Origin: Cypionkella psychrotolerans
GTDB taxonomy: Bacteria; Pseudomonadota; Alphaproteobacteria; Rhodobacterales; Rhodobacteraceae
DNA length: 64,000 nucleotides
NCBI RefSeq assembly: GCF_001294535.1
Contig: NZ_LGIC01000086.1
Span: 248,001 to 312,000 of the forward strand
Direction: 5' to 3'
The first letter of the stretch is position 1; every line of letters begins with the position of its first letter. The notes beneath the pieces were generated by a model that saw only the letters and a program-made list of their open reading frames with translations, was not told the DNA's origin and did not search any database. A program made the translations under genes and the position numbers. Below, one piece after another: positions 1-9,238 of this stretch.

Positions 1-220
1 GCGGATGTGGATCAGTCAGGTTGGCACCGCCCGGCGTGGGCGCGGGCAGATCGGCGAGCGAGGTCGGCAGTTCCAAGGCTTTCGGCGGCAGGATTGCAAA
101 TTCATCCGGGCCGTTGCTGTCAGACCGCAGGTTCATCAGATCAGGCGCTTTGTCGCTGCAGGCCGCAAGCGTCAACAACGCTGCGCCCGCGAACGCGAGA
201 ACCACCTTTGCTGATCGCAT
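1..220 (-). CDS. DUF3035-type (BamF-like) outer-membrane lipoprotein, 3' part cut off by window edge
   Basis: The reading frame starts at ATG 220 and runs off the left edge, so only about 73 residues are visible. It begins with a hydrophobic signal sequence and a lipobox (LTLAAC, Cys about residue 21), followed by a proline-rich stretch (ILPPKALELPTSL). This matches the start of DUF3035 lipoproteins, the family to which the alphaproteobacterial BAM-complex subunit BamF has been assigned. It follows lspA, the lipoprotein signal peptidase that would process it, an order usual in Rhodobacterales. The lipobox is directly visible; the BAM role is by family only. Confidence 0.7.
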   Translation of the reverse strand, partial: MRSAKVVLAFAGAALLTLAACSDKAPDLMNLRSDSNGPDEFAILPPKALELPTSLADLPAPTPGGANLTDPHP

Positions 221-276
221 ATTGCTGCCTCCACCAAGTCTTACCATCGTCGTCTTAGCCTATGATCCCGCCCGCG

Positions 277-774
277 TCACGGGGTCTTTCGCCGCTTCGC
301 GCGGGTTGGCTTGGCGGATTTGCCACCAAACACCACCAAACCCAAGGCGCCTGCGAAGATTGCGATGTCGGCGATGTTGAACGAATAGGGGTTTTCAAAG
401 CCGCAGCAGGACATGGTCAGGAAATCGGCGACATAGCCATAGGCAATCCGGTCCACCACATTGCCCAAAGCGCCGCCGATCAGCAAGCCTCCGGCGATCA
501 TCGACCACCGCCCCGGACGTTCGCGCCGCAGCCAGATCAGCACCCAAGCTGAAATCGCAACCGCCACCGCAATCAGCACCCAGCGCATGAACTCGGCACT
601 ATTGGCGAACAAACCGAAATTTACGCCACGATTCTCGGCCCAGCGGAAATTCAGCAGCGGATCGAGCACCTCGATCTCCCCACGCTCGCGCAGGGAAAGC
701 AGGCGGATCACGCCGATTTTGCTCAGCTGGTCCAGCAGAAAGACGATGATCGCGGTGAGGGAAAGCGCGCGCAT
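277..774 (-). CDS. lspA: Lipoprotein signal peptidase (signal peptidase II)
   Basis: An integral inner-membrane aspartyl peptidase of 165 residues that removes signal peptides from prolipoproteins. The two catalytic aspartates are visible in GNVVDR (about D108) and FNIAD (about D136), along with the conserved NFRWAENRGVNFG block near residues 42-54 and four hydrophobic segments. Length is normal for the family. I use ATG 774 and not the upstream in-frame codons because it lies one base after the purH stop (TAAGATG), implying translational coupling. The downstream DUF3035 lipoprotein is a likely substrate. Confidence 0.95.
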   Translation of the reverse strand: MRALSLTAIIVFLLDQLSKIGVIRLLSLRERGEIEVLDPLLNFRWAENRGVNFGLFANSAEFMRWVLIAVAVAISAWVLIWLRRERPGRWSMIAGGLLIGGALGNVVDRIAYGYVADFLTMSCCGFENPYSFNIADIAIFAGALGLVVFGGKSAKPTRAKRRKTP

Positions 775-775
775 C

Positions 776-2362
776 TTAGTGCCGGAAGTGCCGCTGATCG
801 GTGAAGACCATCGCAAGACCCGCCGCATCGGCCGCCGCAATCACCTCATCGTCGCGCATGGAGCCGCCGGGTTGGATGATTGCCGTCGCCCCCGCCTCTG
901 CCGCAGCCAGCAGGCCATCGGCAAACGGAAAGAACGCATCCGAGGCCACAACCGACCCCACGGTGGGGCTTTGTGGCAGGCTCAAAACATCGGCCATATC
1001 GCCCGCCTTGCGCGCGGCGATGCGGGTCGAATCAATCCGGCTCATCTGCCCTGCCCCCACACCCACGGTCGCGCCATCTTTCACATAGACGATGGCGTTC
1101 GACTTCACATGCTTGGCAACTTTCCATGCAAACATCAGATCGGCAAGCTCGGCCTCAGTTGGTGCGCGCTTTGTCACCACTTTCAGATCAGCGGCGGTGA
1201 TGTTGTCGGTGTCGCGGTCTTGCACAAGGAAGCCCCCCGCGACTTGCTTGAACGCCAACGATTTCTCGGTGGGGTCCGGCAGGCCCTTGGTGGTCAGCAG
1301 GCGCAGGTTTTTCTTGCTGGCGAAGATCGCTTTCGCCTCATCAGACGCTCCCGGCGCAATCACCACCTCGGTGAAAATCTTGACGATCTCCTCAGCGGTT
1401 TCAGCATCCAAAGGCTGGTTCAGCGCCACGATACCGCCAAAGGCCGAGGTCTGATCGCAGGCATAAGCGCGCAAATAAGCCTCTTTCAGCGATGCCGCCT
1501 TGCCCACCCCACACGGATTGGCGTGCTTGATGATCGCACAGGCCGGACCCGCGCCCGCAAACTCGGCCACCAGTTCAAACGCCGCATCGGTGTCATTGAT
1601 GTTGTTGTAGGACAGCTCTTTGCCCTGCCATTGCTTCGCTGTCGCCACGCCTTCGCGCTTCGAGCCATCAGTGTAAAACGCCGCCGCCTGATGCGGGTTC
1701 TCGCCATAGCGCAAGCCCTGCGCCAGCACCCCGCCGAAGGATTTCGAGCGCGTAAACGGTTGCCCCAACTGCCCCGAGAGCCAGCCCGAAACGGCAGTAT
1801 CGTAAGCCGCCGTGCGGGAATATGCGGTCAGCGCCAGCTTCTGCCGGAACGCCAAAGTCGTCGCGCCATCATGTGCCTTCATCTGATCAATCAGGCCGGC
1901 ATAATCGGCAGGATCGGTCACAACCGTCACAAAGCGGTGGTTCTTTGAGGCCGCGCGAATCATCGCAGGCCCGCCAATGTCGATATTCTCGATGCAGGTG
2001 TCATGGTCGGCACCTTTGGCGACGGTTTCCTCAAACGGGTAGAGGTTCACGATCAGCAGATCAATCGGCTCGATCCCATGCGCCGCCATCGCCAGCAGAT
2101 GCTCGTCATCATCGCGCAGCGCCAACAGCGCGCCATGCACATTCGGGTGCAGGGTTTTGACACGGCCATCCATCATCTCGGGAAACCCCGTGACATCAGA
2201 AACATCCCGCACCTTCAGCCCTGCGGTGCGCAACATGCCAGAGGTGCCACCTGTGGAAATCAACTCCACCCCCTGCGCGGCCAAAGCGCGGGCAAGGTCC
2301 AAAAGGCCAGATTTATCGGATACGGAAATCAGCGCGCGGCCAATAGGAACAAGATTGGTCAT
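776..2362 (-). CDS. purH: Bifunctional AICAR transformylase / IMP cyclohydrolase
   Basis: This 528-residue cytosolic enzyme carries out the last two steps of de novo IMP synthesis: formyl transfer from 10-formyl-THF to AICAR, then ring closure. The N-terminal MGS-like cyclohydrolase domain covers about residues 1-150 ([29 protein letters not shown]). The transformylase domain follows, with the signature KHANPCG and the YGENPHQ and QPGGSMRD blocks. Length and domain order are standard. Its stop is one base from the lspA start, and it lies 15 bases after the heparinase-like gene, so it probably belongs to the same minus-strand transcription unit. No PurR-type operator or riboswitch was recognised upstream. 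Confidence 0.97.
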   Translation of the reverse strand: MTNLVPIGRALISVSDKSGLLDLARALAAQGVELISTGGTSGMLRTAGLKVRDVSDVTGFPEMMDGRVKTLHPNVHGALLALRDDDEHLLAMAAHGIEPIDLLIVNLYPFEETVAKGADHDTCIENIDIGGPAMIRAASKNHRFVTVVTDPADYAGLIDQMKAHDGATTLAFRQKLALTAYSRTAAYDTAVSGWLSGQLGQPFTRSKSFGGVLAQGLRYGENPHQAAAFYTDGSKREGVATAKQWQGKELSYNNINDTDAAFELVAEFAGAGPACAIIKHANPCGVGKAASLKEAYLRAYACDQTSAFGGIVALNQPLDAETAEEIVKIFTEVVIAPGASDEAKAIFASKKNLRLLTTKGLPDPTEKSLAFKQVAGGFLVQDRDTDNITAADLKVVTKRAPTEAELADLMFAWKVAKHVKSNAIVYVKDGATVGVGAGQMSRIDSTRIAARKAGDMADVLSLPQSPTVGSVVASDAFFPFADGLLAAAEAGATAIIQPGGSMRDDEVIAAADAAGLAMVFTDQRHFRH

Positions 2363-2377
2363 GTCAGCCCTTTCAAG

Positions 2378-4117
2378 TCAGATCGGAACCGGCATCTCGT
2401 CGCGGTCCAGATCCCGGATGGCCAGCGGAGTATCCTGTGCTTTCGCCAAGGTCCAGCCGATCTGCGTCTCTAACTCCGTCGCGCGGGCCGAAAGGACGAT
2501 CTGCCGCGTCAGACGCGGTTTCAGACGACCCTTTTCCAGAAAAACCGAAGGCTCCAGCGTCAAAGTCGCGAAACCATCATGACGGAACACCCAGATTTCG
2601 CCGCTTTTTAAGGCAAGCGACACCGCCGCCCCGCCCATATCCAGCGCCGCATCGACATCCGGGTGCAGATGGAATCGCACGGCAAAGCCTGCGCCCTGCA
2701 AATGCAACTCATTCATCAGCCGCTCAAACCGGGCGCGCTCAGCTTGGCTGCGGGCGGTCAGCGCATCCAAGCCCACCAATTTGCGGCCATCCTTGGACAG
2801 CAGAAGTTCGCGCGAATGCGTCAGCCCATGCGTCGCCGACCAGCCGGAATGCGCCATGTAAAGGTGCAGCCCATCGGGCAAGTGGCCCTGTCGCAGCGAG
2901 GTCACCTGTGCGCGATCAACCAAGGCATCTTGCGCGAGGGCAAGCCTTGACCCCGATTTCAAACGGCTGGACGAATACCCCTCTACCGCCAAGGTCGAAT
3001 GCGAGGCCGTCGCCCGCCCGGCCTGCCGCCACTCCGCCCCAAACGGCGCGCCCGAGCCGCAGTTGACGATCACCGGACGCCGCCCCGAGGTCAGCTCAAA
3101 CGCCGAGGTCGAGGCATGCGCCCAGATCCCCGCAGCCCCCCCCGGCGGGCGGGCCGCATCAACGATCACCGTGGTGCGGGCCTCTGCCAGCCGCGCAAAC
3201 CCCATCGCCAAACCTAGCCCCACGCTTGACCCCGGCTTCACCCCCGTCGCCGCCAGCGCCAGATCCAACCGCCCCTCCATGCCGCGCCCACCGCCATGAA
3301 ACCGCGCCAGCCCGCCATCGGCATGACGCAAAGCGCGTAAGCTGGGCGCAATCCGCTCCAACGCCGCAACCAACGCGGGCGGAGGCGTATGCCCCGCCTC
3401 GGACAAAGCCTGCTCGGCCCAAGTCAGCAGTGTGAAAACCTCCAGCAATTCCTCAGGGTTGCGGGTGGGTATCCCCCCCATCGCGTCGATCTCACGGCTA
3501 CATTCCACCGCAAGGGCAGCTACAGCAGGGGCGACGCGCGCCTGCATCCCGGTCAGCGCAAGGCCCGCGTAGATCAAGCCTGTCAGTGCCTCAAACCGCG
3601 GCAGTCCAGGGGCGGCATGTGGCCAGCGCCGCGACAAAAACACCACCTGCGCTGACAGGCTGCGGTAATAGGCATCCGATTGCACCCGGTCACGGCCCTG
3701 CAACAGCAGCAAAGCATGGTTGATCCAGCGGATCAGCCGCCGCCCGGTCAGATCCGGCGTCCAGCCCGGCCCTTGGCCGCGACCAAACCGGGTGATCCAA
3801 CCCCAAGTCCACTCCTGCGCGCGGGTGCGGGCGGCGAAATCACCCAAAGCCGCCAGATCATCCAGCCACAAAAACCCCTGCGTCTCGGCAGGCGCGCCCG
3901 GATCATCCAGCGCCACATCCCAGATCGAGGCCCCCGGTGCCTCAACCAACTGCCCGGCGAACTGAAAGTTCCCCGCCACCAACTGCCGCCCGCGCGCATA
4001 AAGCCCGACCGAACGCGGCTCTGGCTGCGAGACAAACCCGGTCGCAGCGGGGCTGCGCAAAGCGCGCCACATTGCCAGCCGATTGCCAAGGCTTGCCTTG
4101 CCGGGTTTGCGTTTCAT
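2378..4117 (-). CDS. Heparinase II/III-like family protein
   Basis: A 579-residue protein of the heparinase II/III-like family. It has an N-terminal alpha-helical toroid-like half (for example GWITRFGRGQGPGW and RLIRWINHALLLLQGRD) and a C-terminal beta-rich half with the typical run FELTSGRRPVIVNCGSG and the SHSTLAVEGYSSS block. Family members are polysaccharide lyases or envelope-associated proteins; the polyanionic substrate cannot be inferred. No signal peptide is obvious from ATG 4117. That start was chosen because it precedes the conserved region and has an AGG-type ribosome site. An upstream in-frame TTG at 4261 would add 48 residues that run through an intergenic repeat. Location next to purH is common in Rhodobacterales. 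Confidence 0.85.
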   Translation of the reverse strand: MKRKPGKASLGNRLAMWRALRSPAATGFVSQPEPRSVGLYARGRQLVAGNFQFAGQLVEAPGASIWDVALDDPGAPAETQGFLWLDDLAALGDFAARTRAQEWTWGWITRFGRGQGPGWTPDLTGRRLIRWINHALLLLQGRDRVQSDAYYRSLSAQVVFLSRRWPHAAPGLPRFEALTGLIYAGLALTGMQARVAPAVAALAVECSREIDAMGGIPTRNPEELLEVFTLLTWAEQALSEAGHTPPPALVAALERIAPSLRALRHADGGLARFHGGGRGMEGRLDLALAATGVKPGSSVGLGLAMGFARLAEARTTVIVDAARPPGGAAGIWAHASTSAFELTSGRRPVIVNCGSGAPFGAEWRQAGRATASHSTLAVEGYSSSRLKSGSRLALAQDALVDRAQVTSLRQGHLPDGLHLYMAHSGWSATHGLTHSRELLLSKDGRKLVGLDALTARSQAERARFERLMNELHLQGAGFAVRFHLHPDVDAALDMGGAAVSLALKSGEIWVFRHDGFATLTLEPSVFLEKGRLKPRLTRQIVLSARATELETQIGWTLAKAQDTPLAIRDLDRDEMPVPI

Positions 4118-4205
4118 CCTGTTCCTGTAACCTGCCAGCCCGCTTGTGCGCGGATCGTTGGCGCACAGCATAGCGCCAAGGCCCCGCCCTGTCACCCGCC
4201 CCGGC

Positions 4206-4240
4206 GATTGCTCTTTCTGAAATACTCCCCGCGGAGCGTT
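4206..4240 (-). repeat. Dispersed intergenic repeat, family A (solo arm)
   Basis: Read on the minus strand this contains CTCCGCGGGGAGTATTTC followed by AGAAAGAGCAA. It is nearly identical to the right arm of the large inverted repeat at 43149-43217 (CTCCGGCGGGAGTATTTC, then AAAAAGAGCAA). Both copies lie upstream of a gene start and read in the direction of that gene. CTCCGCGGGGAG is itself a short palindrome. Confidence 0.6.
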
Positions 4241-4349
4241 CAACCGCCGATGCAAAGCCAAAGGCCGGGCATCACACCCGGCCTATCCGCCCGCGCCAAA
4301 GCCGCCGCGTGCCCCCTCGATGGGGGCCAAGGCGGCACCCCGGTTTGGG

Positions 4350-5486
4350 TCAGTGCTGCACCCGTTCCATATATTGCGCCAATCCGCGCACCTGACCCAG
4401 CCAGCTTTCCAGTAGCTTCGGATCATGCGGTGCGCCATGCACACCCACCGCAATCTCGCGCTTCATCACCGATTCCACCGCGAAAGACACCGGCGTCGAC
4501 ACCAGCCGCGCCATCGCCGATCCACGCGCATCGCCCCAAGCATCCATCGCCCAGGTCTCATGGAACACCGGGCGGCCATCGCGTTCGGCTTTCAGCGACA
4601 CGAACAGGATCACCCGATCCGGCTCTCCCGGCGCATAGGAATTTTCCGCCACAAACTGCGCCGCCATTTCCGCCAATCGCGCATCGCCCGCAGGGCCTTC
4701 CAGCGTTTCGATCTCGCGGAACACTGGAGTCCAAGCGTCTTGCCAGCCGTTCAGCCGGATGGTGCCGCGCACGAAATCCTTGACCTTCCAGTCAGGATCA
4801 AATCGGTAATCTTCCATGAACGGATAGCTGTCGCGGTTGGGGTAAACCTCAAAGCTTTCCGGCACCGGCAGCGGCGCGTCATATTTGGTGATCGCGTCCC
4901 AAGGCCGATTGACCCGCAATTCGGAAAAATTCCGCAAAGACCGCGATGGCGAGCGCAACGCCTTCAACACCCCCAGCGGCGCCCAAGAGAATTTATAGCG
5001 GAACGGGTTCGGGATTTTAGGCACGCCGCCGCAATAGCTGGTGAAAGATATCACGTTATCAATGTGATAGGCCTTCGATGCACGATAGCGCGCCACCAGA
5101 TCATGCGCCATCAGATGGTCAATGCCCGGGTCTAAGCCCACCTCATTGACCGAGACCAAACCCGCCGCACGGAAGGCTTCGTCCAACGCCTTCATCTCGG
5201 GTGCAATGTAGGACGACGACACAAAATGCGCGCCCTTATCCAGACAGGTCTTGGCAATCGCCACATGCTGATCGGCGGGCAGCATCGAGATCGCGATGTC
5301 ATCGGGCTGCAAGGCGTCGGCCAAAGCCTCTAGTGAGTAGGCGCGAATATCCGCGCCAAGATCGCCCACCGCTTCCTGCGCCTTCTCGACCGTGCGGTTC
5401 CACACCACCACCTGATGGCCGTTCTCAATCAGCCGCCGCAAACCCGGGGCCGAGGACAACCCCGTGCCGCACCAATGAATCGTCAT
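4350..5486 (-). CDS. Saccharopine dehydrogenase family protein (LYS9-like)
   Basis: A 378-residue NAD(P)-dependent oxidoreductase of the saccharopine/carboxynorspermidine dehydrogenase family. It opens with a Rossmann fold (IHWCGTGLSSAPGLRRLIENGHQVVVWNRT) and contains the conserved NEVGLDPGIDHLMA segment and the FTSYCGGVP block of the substrate domain. ATG 5486 is preceded by GGGGAG at good spacing; the upstream in-frame ATGs lack support. It lies 13 bases after a LYS1-like saccharopine dehydrogenase on the same strand. The pair could interconvert lysine, saccharopine and aminoadipate semialdehyde. A role in polyamine synthesis (carboxynorspermidine dehydrogenase) is the main alternative. Family is firm, direction and substrate are inferred. 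Confidence 0.85.
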   Translation of the reverse strand: MTIHWCGTGLSSAPGLRRLIENGHQVVVWNRTVEKAQEAVGDLGADIRAYSLEALADALQPDDIAISMLPADQHVAIAKTCLDKGAHFVSSSYIAPEMKALDEAFRAAGLVSVNEVGLDPGIDHLMAHDLVARYRASKAYHIDNVISFTSYCGGVPKIPNPFRYKFSWAPLGVLKALRSPSRSLRNFSELRVNRPWDAITKYDAPLPVPESFEVYPNRDSYPFMEDYRFDPDWKVKDFVRGTIRLNGWQDAWTPVFREIETLEGPAGDARLAEMAAQFVAENSYAPGEPDRVILFVSLKAERDGRPVFHETWAMDAWGDARGSAMARLVSTPVSFAVESVMKREIAVGVHGAPHDPKLLESWLGQVRGLAQYMERVQH

Positions 5487-5499
5487 AGTTTCTCTCCCC

Positions 5500-6552
5500 T
5501 TACAGGCTGGCCGTGTGGCGGGCATATTCTGCCGCAGCACGTCCCCAAACCCCAGAATTCAGATCGCCCAACGTCGCCAAAGAGGCCAACAGTTGCGCCG
5601 CATAATCTTCGCTGCTTTCCACCGGCAGCAGGGACGGCAAGTTGTCAATCGCCGTCACATCCAGCACCGGATTTTCCGCGACACGCAGCGCCGGGGCGTC
5701 CCATTCGGTCACCCGATCATACACCTTGATCGGTGAGAAATCCGAGGTCGGGTCGCAGGCAATGTCACCAATCACCGTGAGTTTCCGCGCAGTATCTTCC
5801 TTGGCCGAAGCCGCCACAAAAACCGGACAGCCGGGGCGGGCGAGGATGCAGTTCAGGAAAATCTCGTGCTGCAAGACTTCCGGGAACGGGCCTCCGCTGG
5901 CGGTTTCGGCCTGATCCCATTGCGTCACCGCAACCCCCATAGCCGCACAAAGGTCGGACGCCCCAGTGCCAACCCGGCCCAAAGCCCCAATCACAATAGC
6001 TTTCGGGCGGGCAAAACCAGCCAGTTCAGCCTCTAAATCCGCCAGCAAAGCCGCCTTACCGGGATATTTCGCCACGGGTCCCGCAATGCCACCGCGCTGC
6101 TGCGCGGCCCAGCATTTCAGCGACACGGCAGCCCCGGCATAACCCGCCCAATAGCCGAACGCCGCCACCCGGCGACCATCCGCACCCACCAGATATTCCA
6201 GATCGAACAGCGTACCGCCGCCCGCCTTGAAGCGCTTGAGCAACACCTGCCCCGCAGGCTGACCCTTATAAGCATGGCCGAACATGATGTGGCGATGGGT
6301 CAGGGCCGTGCCATCTTCGGGCAATTCTTTCAGCCCAAAGATAATCGCATCCGCCGGGGCCTGCGGCCAAAGATTCTCCGCCGCAATCTCACACCCAGCC
6401 GCCTTGTAGCCCTCGATCCCAATCGCGCGGACCGAGCTTTCCTCGACAGTCACCCGGATGCCTGCCTTGATCAGCGCCGCAGCCCCGTCCGGCGTCAGGC
6501 CGACGCGCTCCTCATTCGGGCGCTGCTCTGCCCGGACCCAAAGATGCGTCAT
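5500..6552 (-). CDS. Saccharopine dehydrogenase (NAD+, L-lysine-forming; LYS1-like)
   Basis: A 350-residue enzyme related to alanine dehydrogenase/PNT and LYS1. The N-terminal domain has WVRAEQRPNEERVGLTP, the usual opening of lysine-forming saccharopine dehydrogenases, followed by FGHAYKGQ and the LEYLVGADGRRVAAFG run. The nucleotide-binding segment IVIGALGRVGTGA sits near residue 190. ATG 6552 was chosen over upstream in-frame codons because it begins the conserved N-terminus. With the adjacent LYS9-like gene it forms a two-gene saccharopine module. Bacterial examples in Rhodobacterales have been linked to lysine catabolism; the direction here is inference, and dapD/dapE elsewhere in the window already supply lysine synthesis. 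Confidence 0.88.
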   Translation of the reverse strand: MTHLWVRAEQRPNEERVGLTPDGAAALIKAGIRVTVEESSVRAIGIEGYKAAGCEIAAENLWPQAPADAIIFGLKELPEDGTALTHRHIMFGHAYKGQPAGQVLLKRFKAGGGTLFDLEYLVGADGRRVAAFGYWAGYAGAAVSLKCWAAQQRGGIAGPVAKYPGKAALLADLEAELAGFARPKAIVIGALGRVGTGASDLCAAMGVAVTQWDQAETASGGPFPEVLQHEIFLNCILARPGCPVFVAASAKEDTARKLTVIGDIACDPTSDFSPIKVYDRVTEWDAPALRVAENPVLDVTAIDNLPSLLPVESSEDYAAQLLASLATLGDLNSGVWGRAAAEYARHTASL

Positions 6553-6724
6553 GCCAATCCCTCGCGCTGTGCCATTTTCCCGGCTGAATACCAGATCAGG
6601 GGGCAAGGAACAGGGGGGGCGTGACCGCATGGCCCGAATTTCGCCCAAACTGCGGCGTAGTCAAAGTGGCAAGGCCGCGGCGTTCCGGCTATCGTCACCG
6701 CAATCTGTTTCAAAGAGGCGCGTC

Positions 6725-9238
6725 ATGTCCCTGTTGTCCCTACTGACCGATGTGCTGTTCATTGGTCATTCGCTGGTTGGCCCGACGTTGCCCACCGTGC
6801 TGGATGCGACACTGCGCGAGATGCGTCAGCCGTCTGTGGTGCAGGCGCAGATCATCAACGGCTCATCGCTCGCCTACAACTGGGACAACTCCGCCAATGC
6901 CGAAGGCGTCGACGCCAAGGCGCGGTTGAAGCGGCAACCCACCGATGTGCTGGTCATGACCGAAGCGCAGCCGCTCAAGGGTCAGATCCAGTATAACGCT
7001 ACCTCGGGTTATGTGGCGAAGTTCTCAGGTCTGGCGCTAGAGGCCAATCCGCACACAAGGCTTTATGTCTATGAGACTTGGCCCAGCCTGAACTCCGGCC
7101 CCGGCAATATCACCAAAGACGACCCTGACGCGGGCATCCCGTGGCGCGAACGCATCGCGCTGGATTTGCCATTGTGGGAGAGTGTTGTGGCCGATGCCTC
7201 AGCCAAGGCGGGCCATGAGGTCAAGCTGCTGCCCGTCGGTCAGGCGATGGGGCATCTGGCGGATGAGATCAAGGCGGGCCGGGTGCCAGGGGTCAGCGAT
7301 ATCAAAGAGATGTTCGTCGACGACATTCACCCCAACGGCAAAGGTTTGTATTTCGTCGCCATGGTGCAGGCGGCGTCAATTGTCGGCAAAAGCCCCGAGG
7401 GCGTGCCTGCCAAGGTGACGCGGGCTTGGACGTCGCGCGATGCGGTGATCACGCAGGAACAGGCGCAAGTGTTTCAGCGCATCGCTTGGGAGGCGTTGGA
7501 GGCTTATGTTCCCGGCCAAATCGCGGCACAGATTGCACCTGTTGTGGTGCCTGTTGCGCCGGAGCCTGCTTTGGGGACCATTCCAGACGCGCAAGACCCG
7601 CCGTTCCCCGCCATCAAACAGATCACCAACACCCATCTCGCCTTGGGTCTGGCAGGCGTCAACGATTGGTCGGTACAACAGCCGTTCCTGAACCTGATGA
7701 AAACCGCGCGGCCTTGGATCGGCCATCTGCCCGACCAGTTCGGCGGCTGGACCGAGGCTGATCTGGCCAAAGCGGGGGCATTGGGGCCGCATGGTTGGCC
7801 GGTGAAAATCCCGCCCGAACTCGCGAAAATCTCCACCCTGATCCTGACGGATCTTCCGGAAGATGCCGCAGGCGTCGCGGGCCGCTACATTTTGACCTAC
7901 CAAGGCAAAGGCACGCTGAAAGTCGAAGGCCGCGTGAAGATTGTGACCGAGGCTCCGGGCCAAGTGCAGTTCGATTACACACCCGGCGAAGGCTTGGTGT
8001 CGATCACCCTGCTGGCCTTGGACGCTGCCGATCCGATCCATGACATCGTGGTGGTGCGGGCATCGCGCGCGCAAATGCTGGCCGATGGCGCGATCTTCAA
8101 CCCCGATTGGCTGGCCCGGATTCGTGGCGTGAAAGGCATCCGCTTTATGGATTGGATGATGACCAACGACTCCACCCTGTCAGAGGTCAAAGACCGCCCG
8201 CAGCCCACAGACTACTCCTATGCCCGCAATGGGGTGCCTATTGAGGCGATGGTGGCGCTGGCAAATGAGTTGAAAGCCGACCCGTGGTTCACCCTGCCGC
8301 ATCTGGCCACCGATGATCTGATCCGCACCTACGCCCAGATCACCCACGACCAACTCGACCCCAGCCTTCATGCACAAGTCGAATACTCCAACGAGGTCTG
8401 GAACTGGCAATTCGCCCAAGCCCGCTGGGCCGAAGAACAGGGCATTGCACGTTGGGGGCAGGATAAAACCTGGGTGCAATTCTACGGGTTGCGCGCCGCA
8501 CAAGTGATGGCGATCTGGTCGGATGTGTTCAAAGACGCCCCCACCCGCCTGACCCGCATCGTCGCGGTGCAGACCGGCTGGCTGGGGCTGGAGGAACAGA
8601 TTTTGGACGCACCCTTGGTGGTGGCCGAGGGACTGCCGCCGCCCGTGGTCAGCTTTGACGCCTATGCCGTCACGGGGTATTTCAGCGCGGAGTTGGGTGG
8701 GGATCAGAAATTCACCACCGTGAAGGGTTGGCTGAAGCAATCAGCAGACGCGGCGCGCAAAGATGCCGCTGCACAGGGGCTGACGGGGGCAGCGGCCGAC
8801 ACCTATGTCGCCCAACACCGCTATGATCTGGCCGATAAACTGGCGGGCCAAGAGCTGCGCGACGGCTCGGTCACAGGCAATCCGGCCAATAGCCTGACGC
8901 AAATGTTGGCCGAAACCCTGCCCTACCATGCCGCCATCGCTGCAGACCGGGGGCTGAAGCTGATGATGTACGAGGGCGGCAGTCATGTGGTGGGCTATGG
9001 CGCAGAGGTCGATGATGAGGAATTGACCGCGTTTTTCACCCATCTCAACTTCACGCCAGAAATGGGTGCGCTTTATGCCGAATTGCTGGCGGGGTGGCAG
9101 ATGATCTCGGATCAGCCGTTCAACGCCTTTGTCGATGTGTATCGGCCCGGAAAATGGGGGAGCTGGGGCGCGTTGCGGCATTTGGGCGATAGCAACCCAC
9201 GCTGGGACGCTTTGGCGAAGGGCTGCATCACATGCTGA
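6725..9238 (+). CDS. Two-part protein: SGNH hydrolase-like N-terminus and glycosidase-like C-terminus
   Basis: 837 residues, not a family I can name with confidence. The N-terminal ~250 residues look like an SGNH/GDSL hydrolase: FIGHSLVGP carries a block I Ser (about residue 16), and VDDIHPNGKG (about residues 198-207) carries the Asp-x-x-His pair of block V. A linker and beta-rich domain follow. Then comes a region (about 460-800) with features of a TIM-barrel glycoside hydrolase, including VEYSNEVWNW (about 553-562), which resembles the acid/base Glu of clan GH-A. No clear signal peptide is seen. ATG 6725 begins the hydrophobic N-terminus and follows an AAAGAGG ribosome site. The last seven bases overlap the glycosyltransferase start, so the two are coupled and may act in surface glycan synthesis or modification (inference). 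Confidence 0.6.
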   Translation: MSLLSLLTDVLFIGHSLVGPTLPTVLDATLREMRQPSVVQAQIINGSSLAYNWDNSANAEGVDAKARLKRQPTDVLVMTEAQPLKGQIQYNATSGYVAKFSGLALEANPHTRLYVYETWPSLNSGPGNITKDDPDAGIPWRERIALDLPLWESVVADASAKAGHEVKLLPVGQAMGHLADEIKAGRVPGVSDIKEMFVDDIHPNGKGLYFVAMVQAASIVGKSPEGVPAKVTRAWTSRDAVITQEQAQVFQRIAWEALEAYVPGQIAAQIAPVVVPVAPEPALGTIPDAQDPPFPAIKQITNTHLALGLAGVNDWSVQQPFLNLMKTARPWIGHLPDQFGGWTEADLAKAGALGPHGWPVKIPPELAKISTLILTDLPEDAAGVAGRYILTYQGKGTLKVEGRVKIVTEAPGQVQFDYTPGEGLVSITLLALDAADPIHDIVVVRASRAQMLADGAIFNPDWLARIRGVKGIRFMDWMMTNDSTLSEVKDRPQPTDYSYARNGVPIEAMVALANELKADPWFTLPHLATDDLIRTYAQITHDQLDPSLHAQVEYSNEVWNWQFAQARWAEEQGIARWGQDKTWVQFYGLRAAQVMAIWSDVFKDAPTRLTRIVAVQTGWLGLEEQILDAPLVVAEGLPPPVVSFDAYAVTGYFSAELGGDQKFTTVKGWLKQSADAARKDAAAQGLTGAAADTYVAQHRYDLADKLAGQELRDGSVTGNPANSLTQMLAETLPYHAAIAADRGLKLMMYEGGSHVVGYGAEVDDEELTAFFTHLNFTPEMGALYAELLAGWQMISDQPFNAFVDVYRPGKWGSWGALRHLGDSNPRWDALAKGCITC

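Noticed and set aside
461-1948. 495-codon plus-strand frame opposite purH
   Set aside because: Antisense to a canonical 528-aa PurH; no recognisable features.
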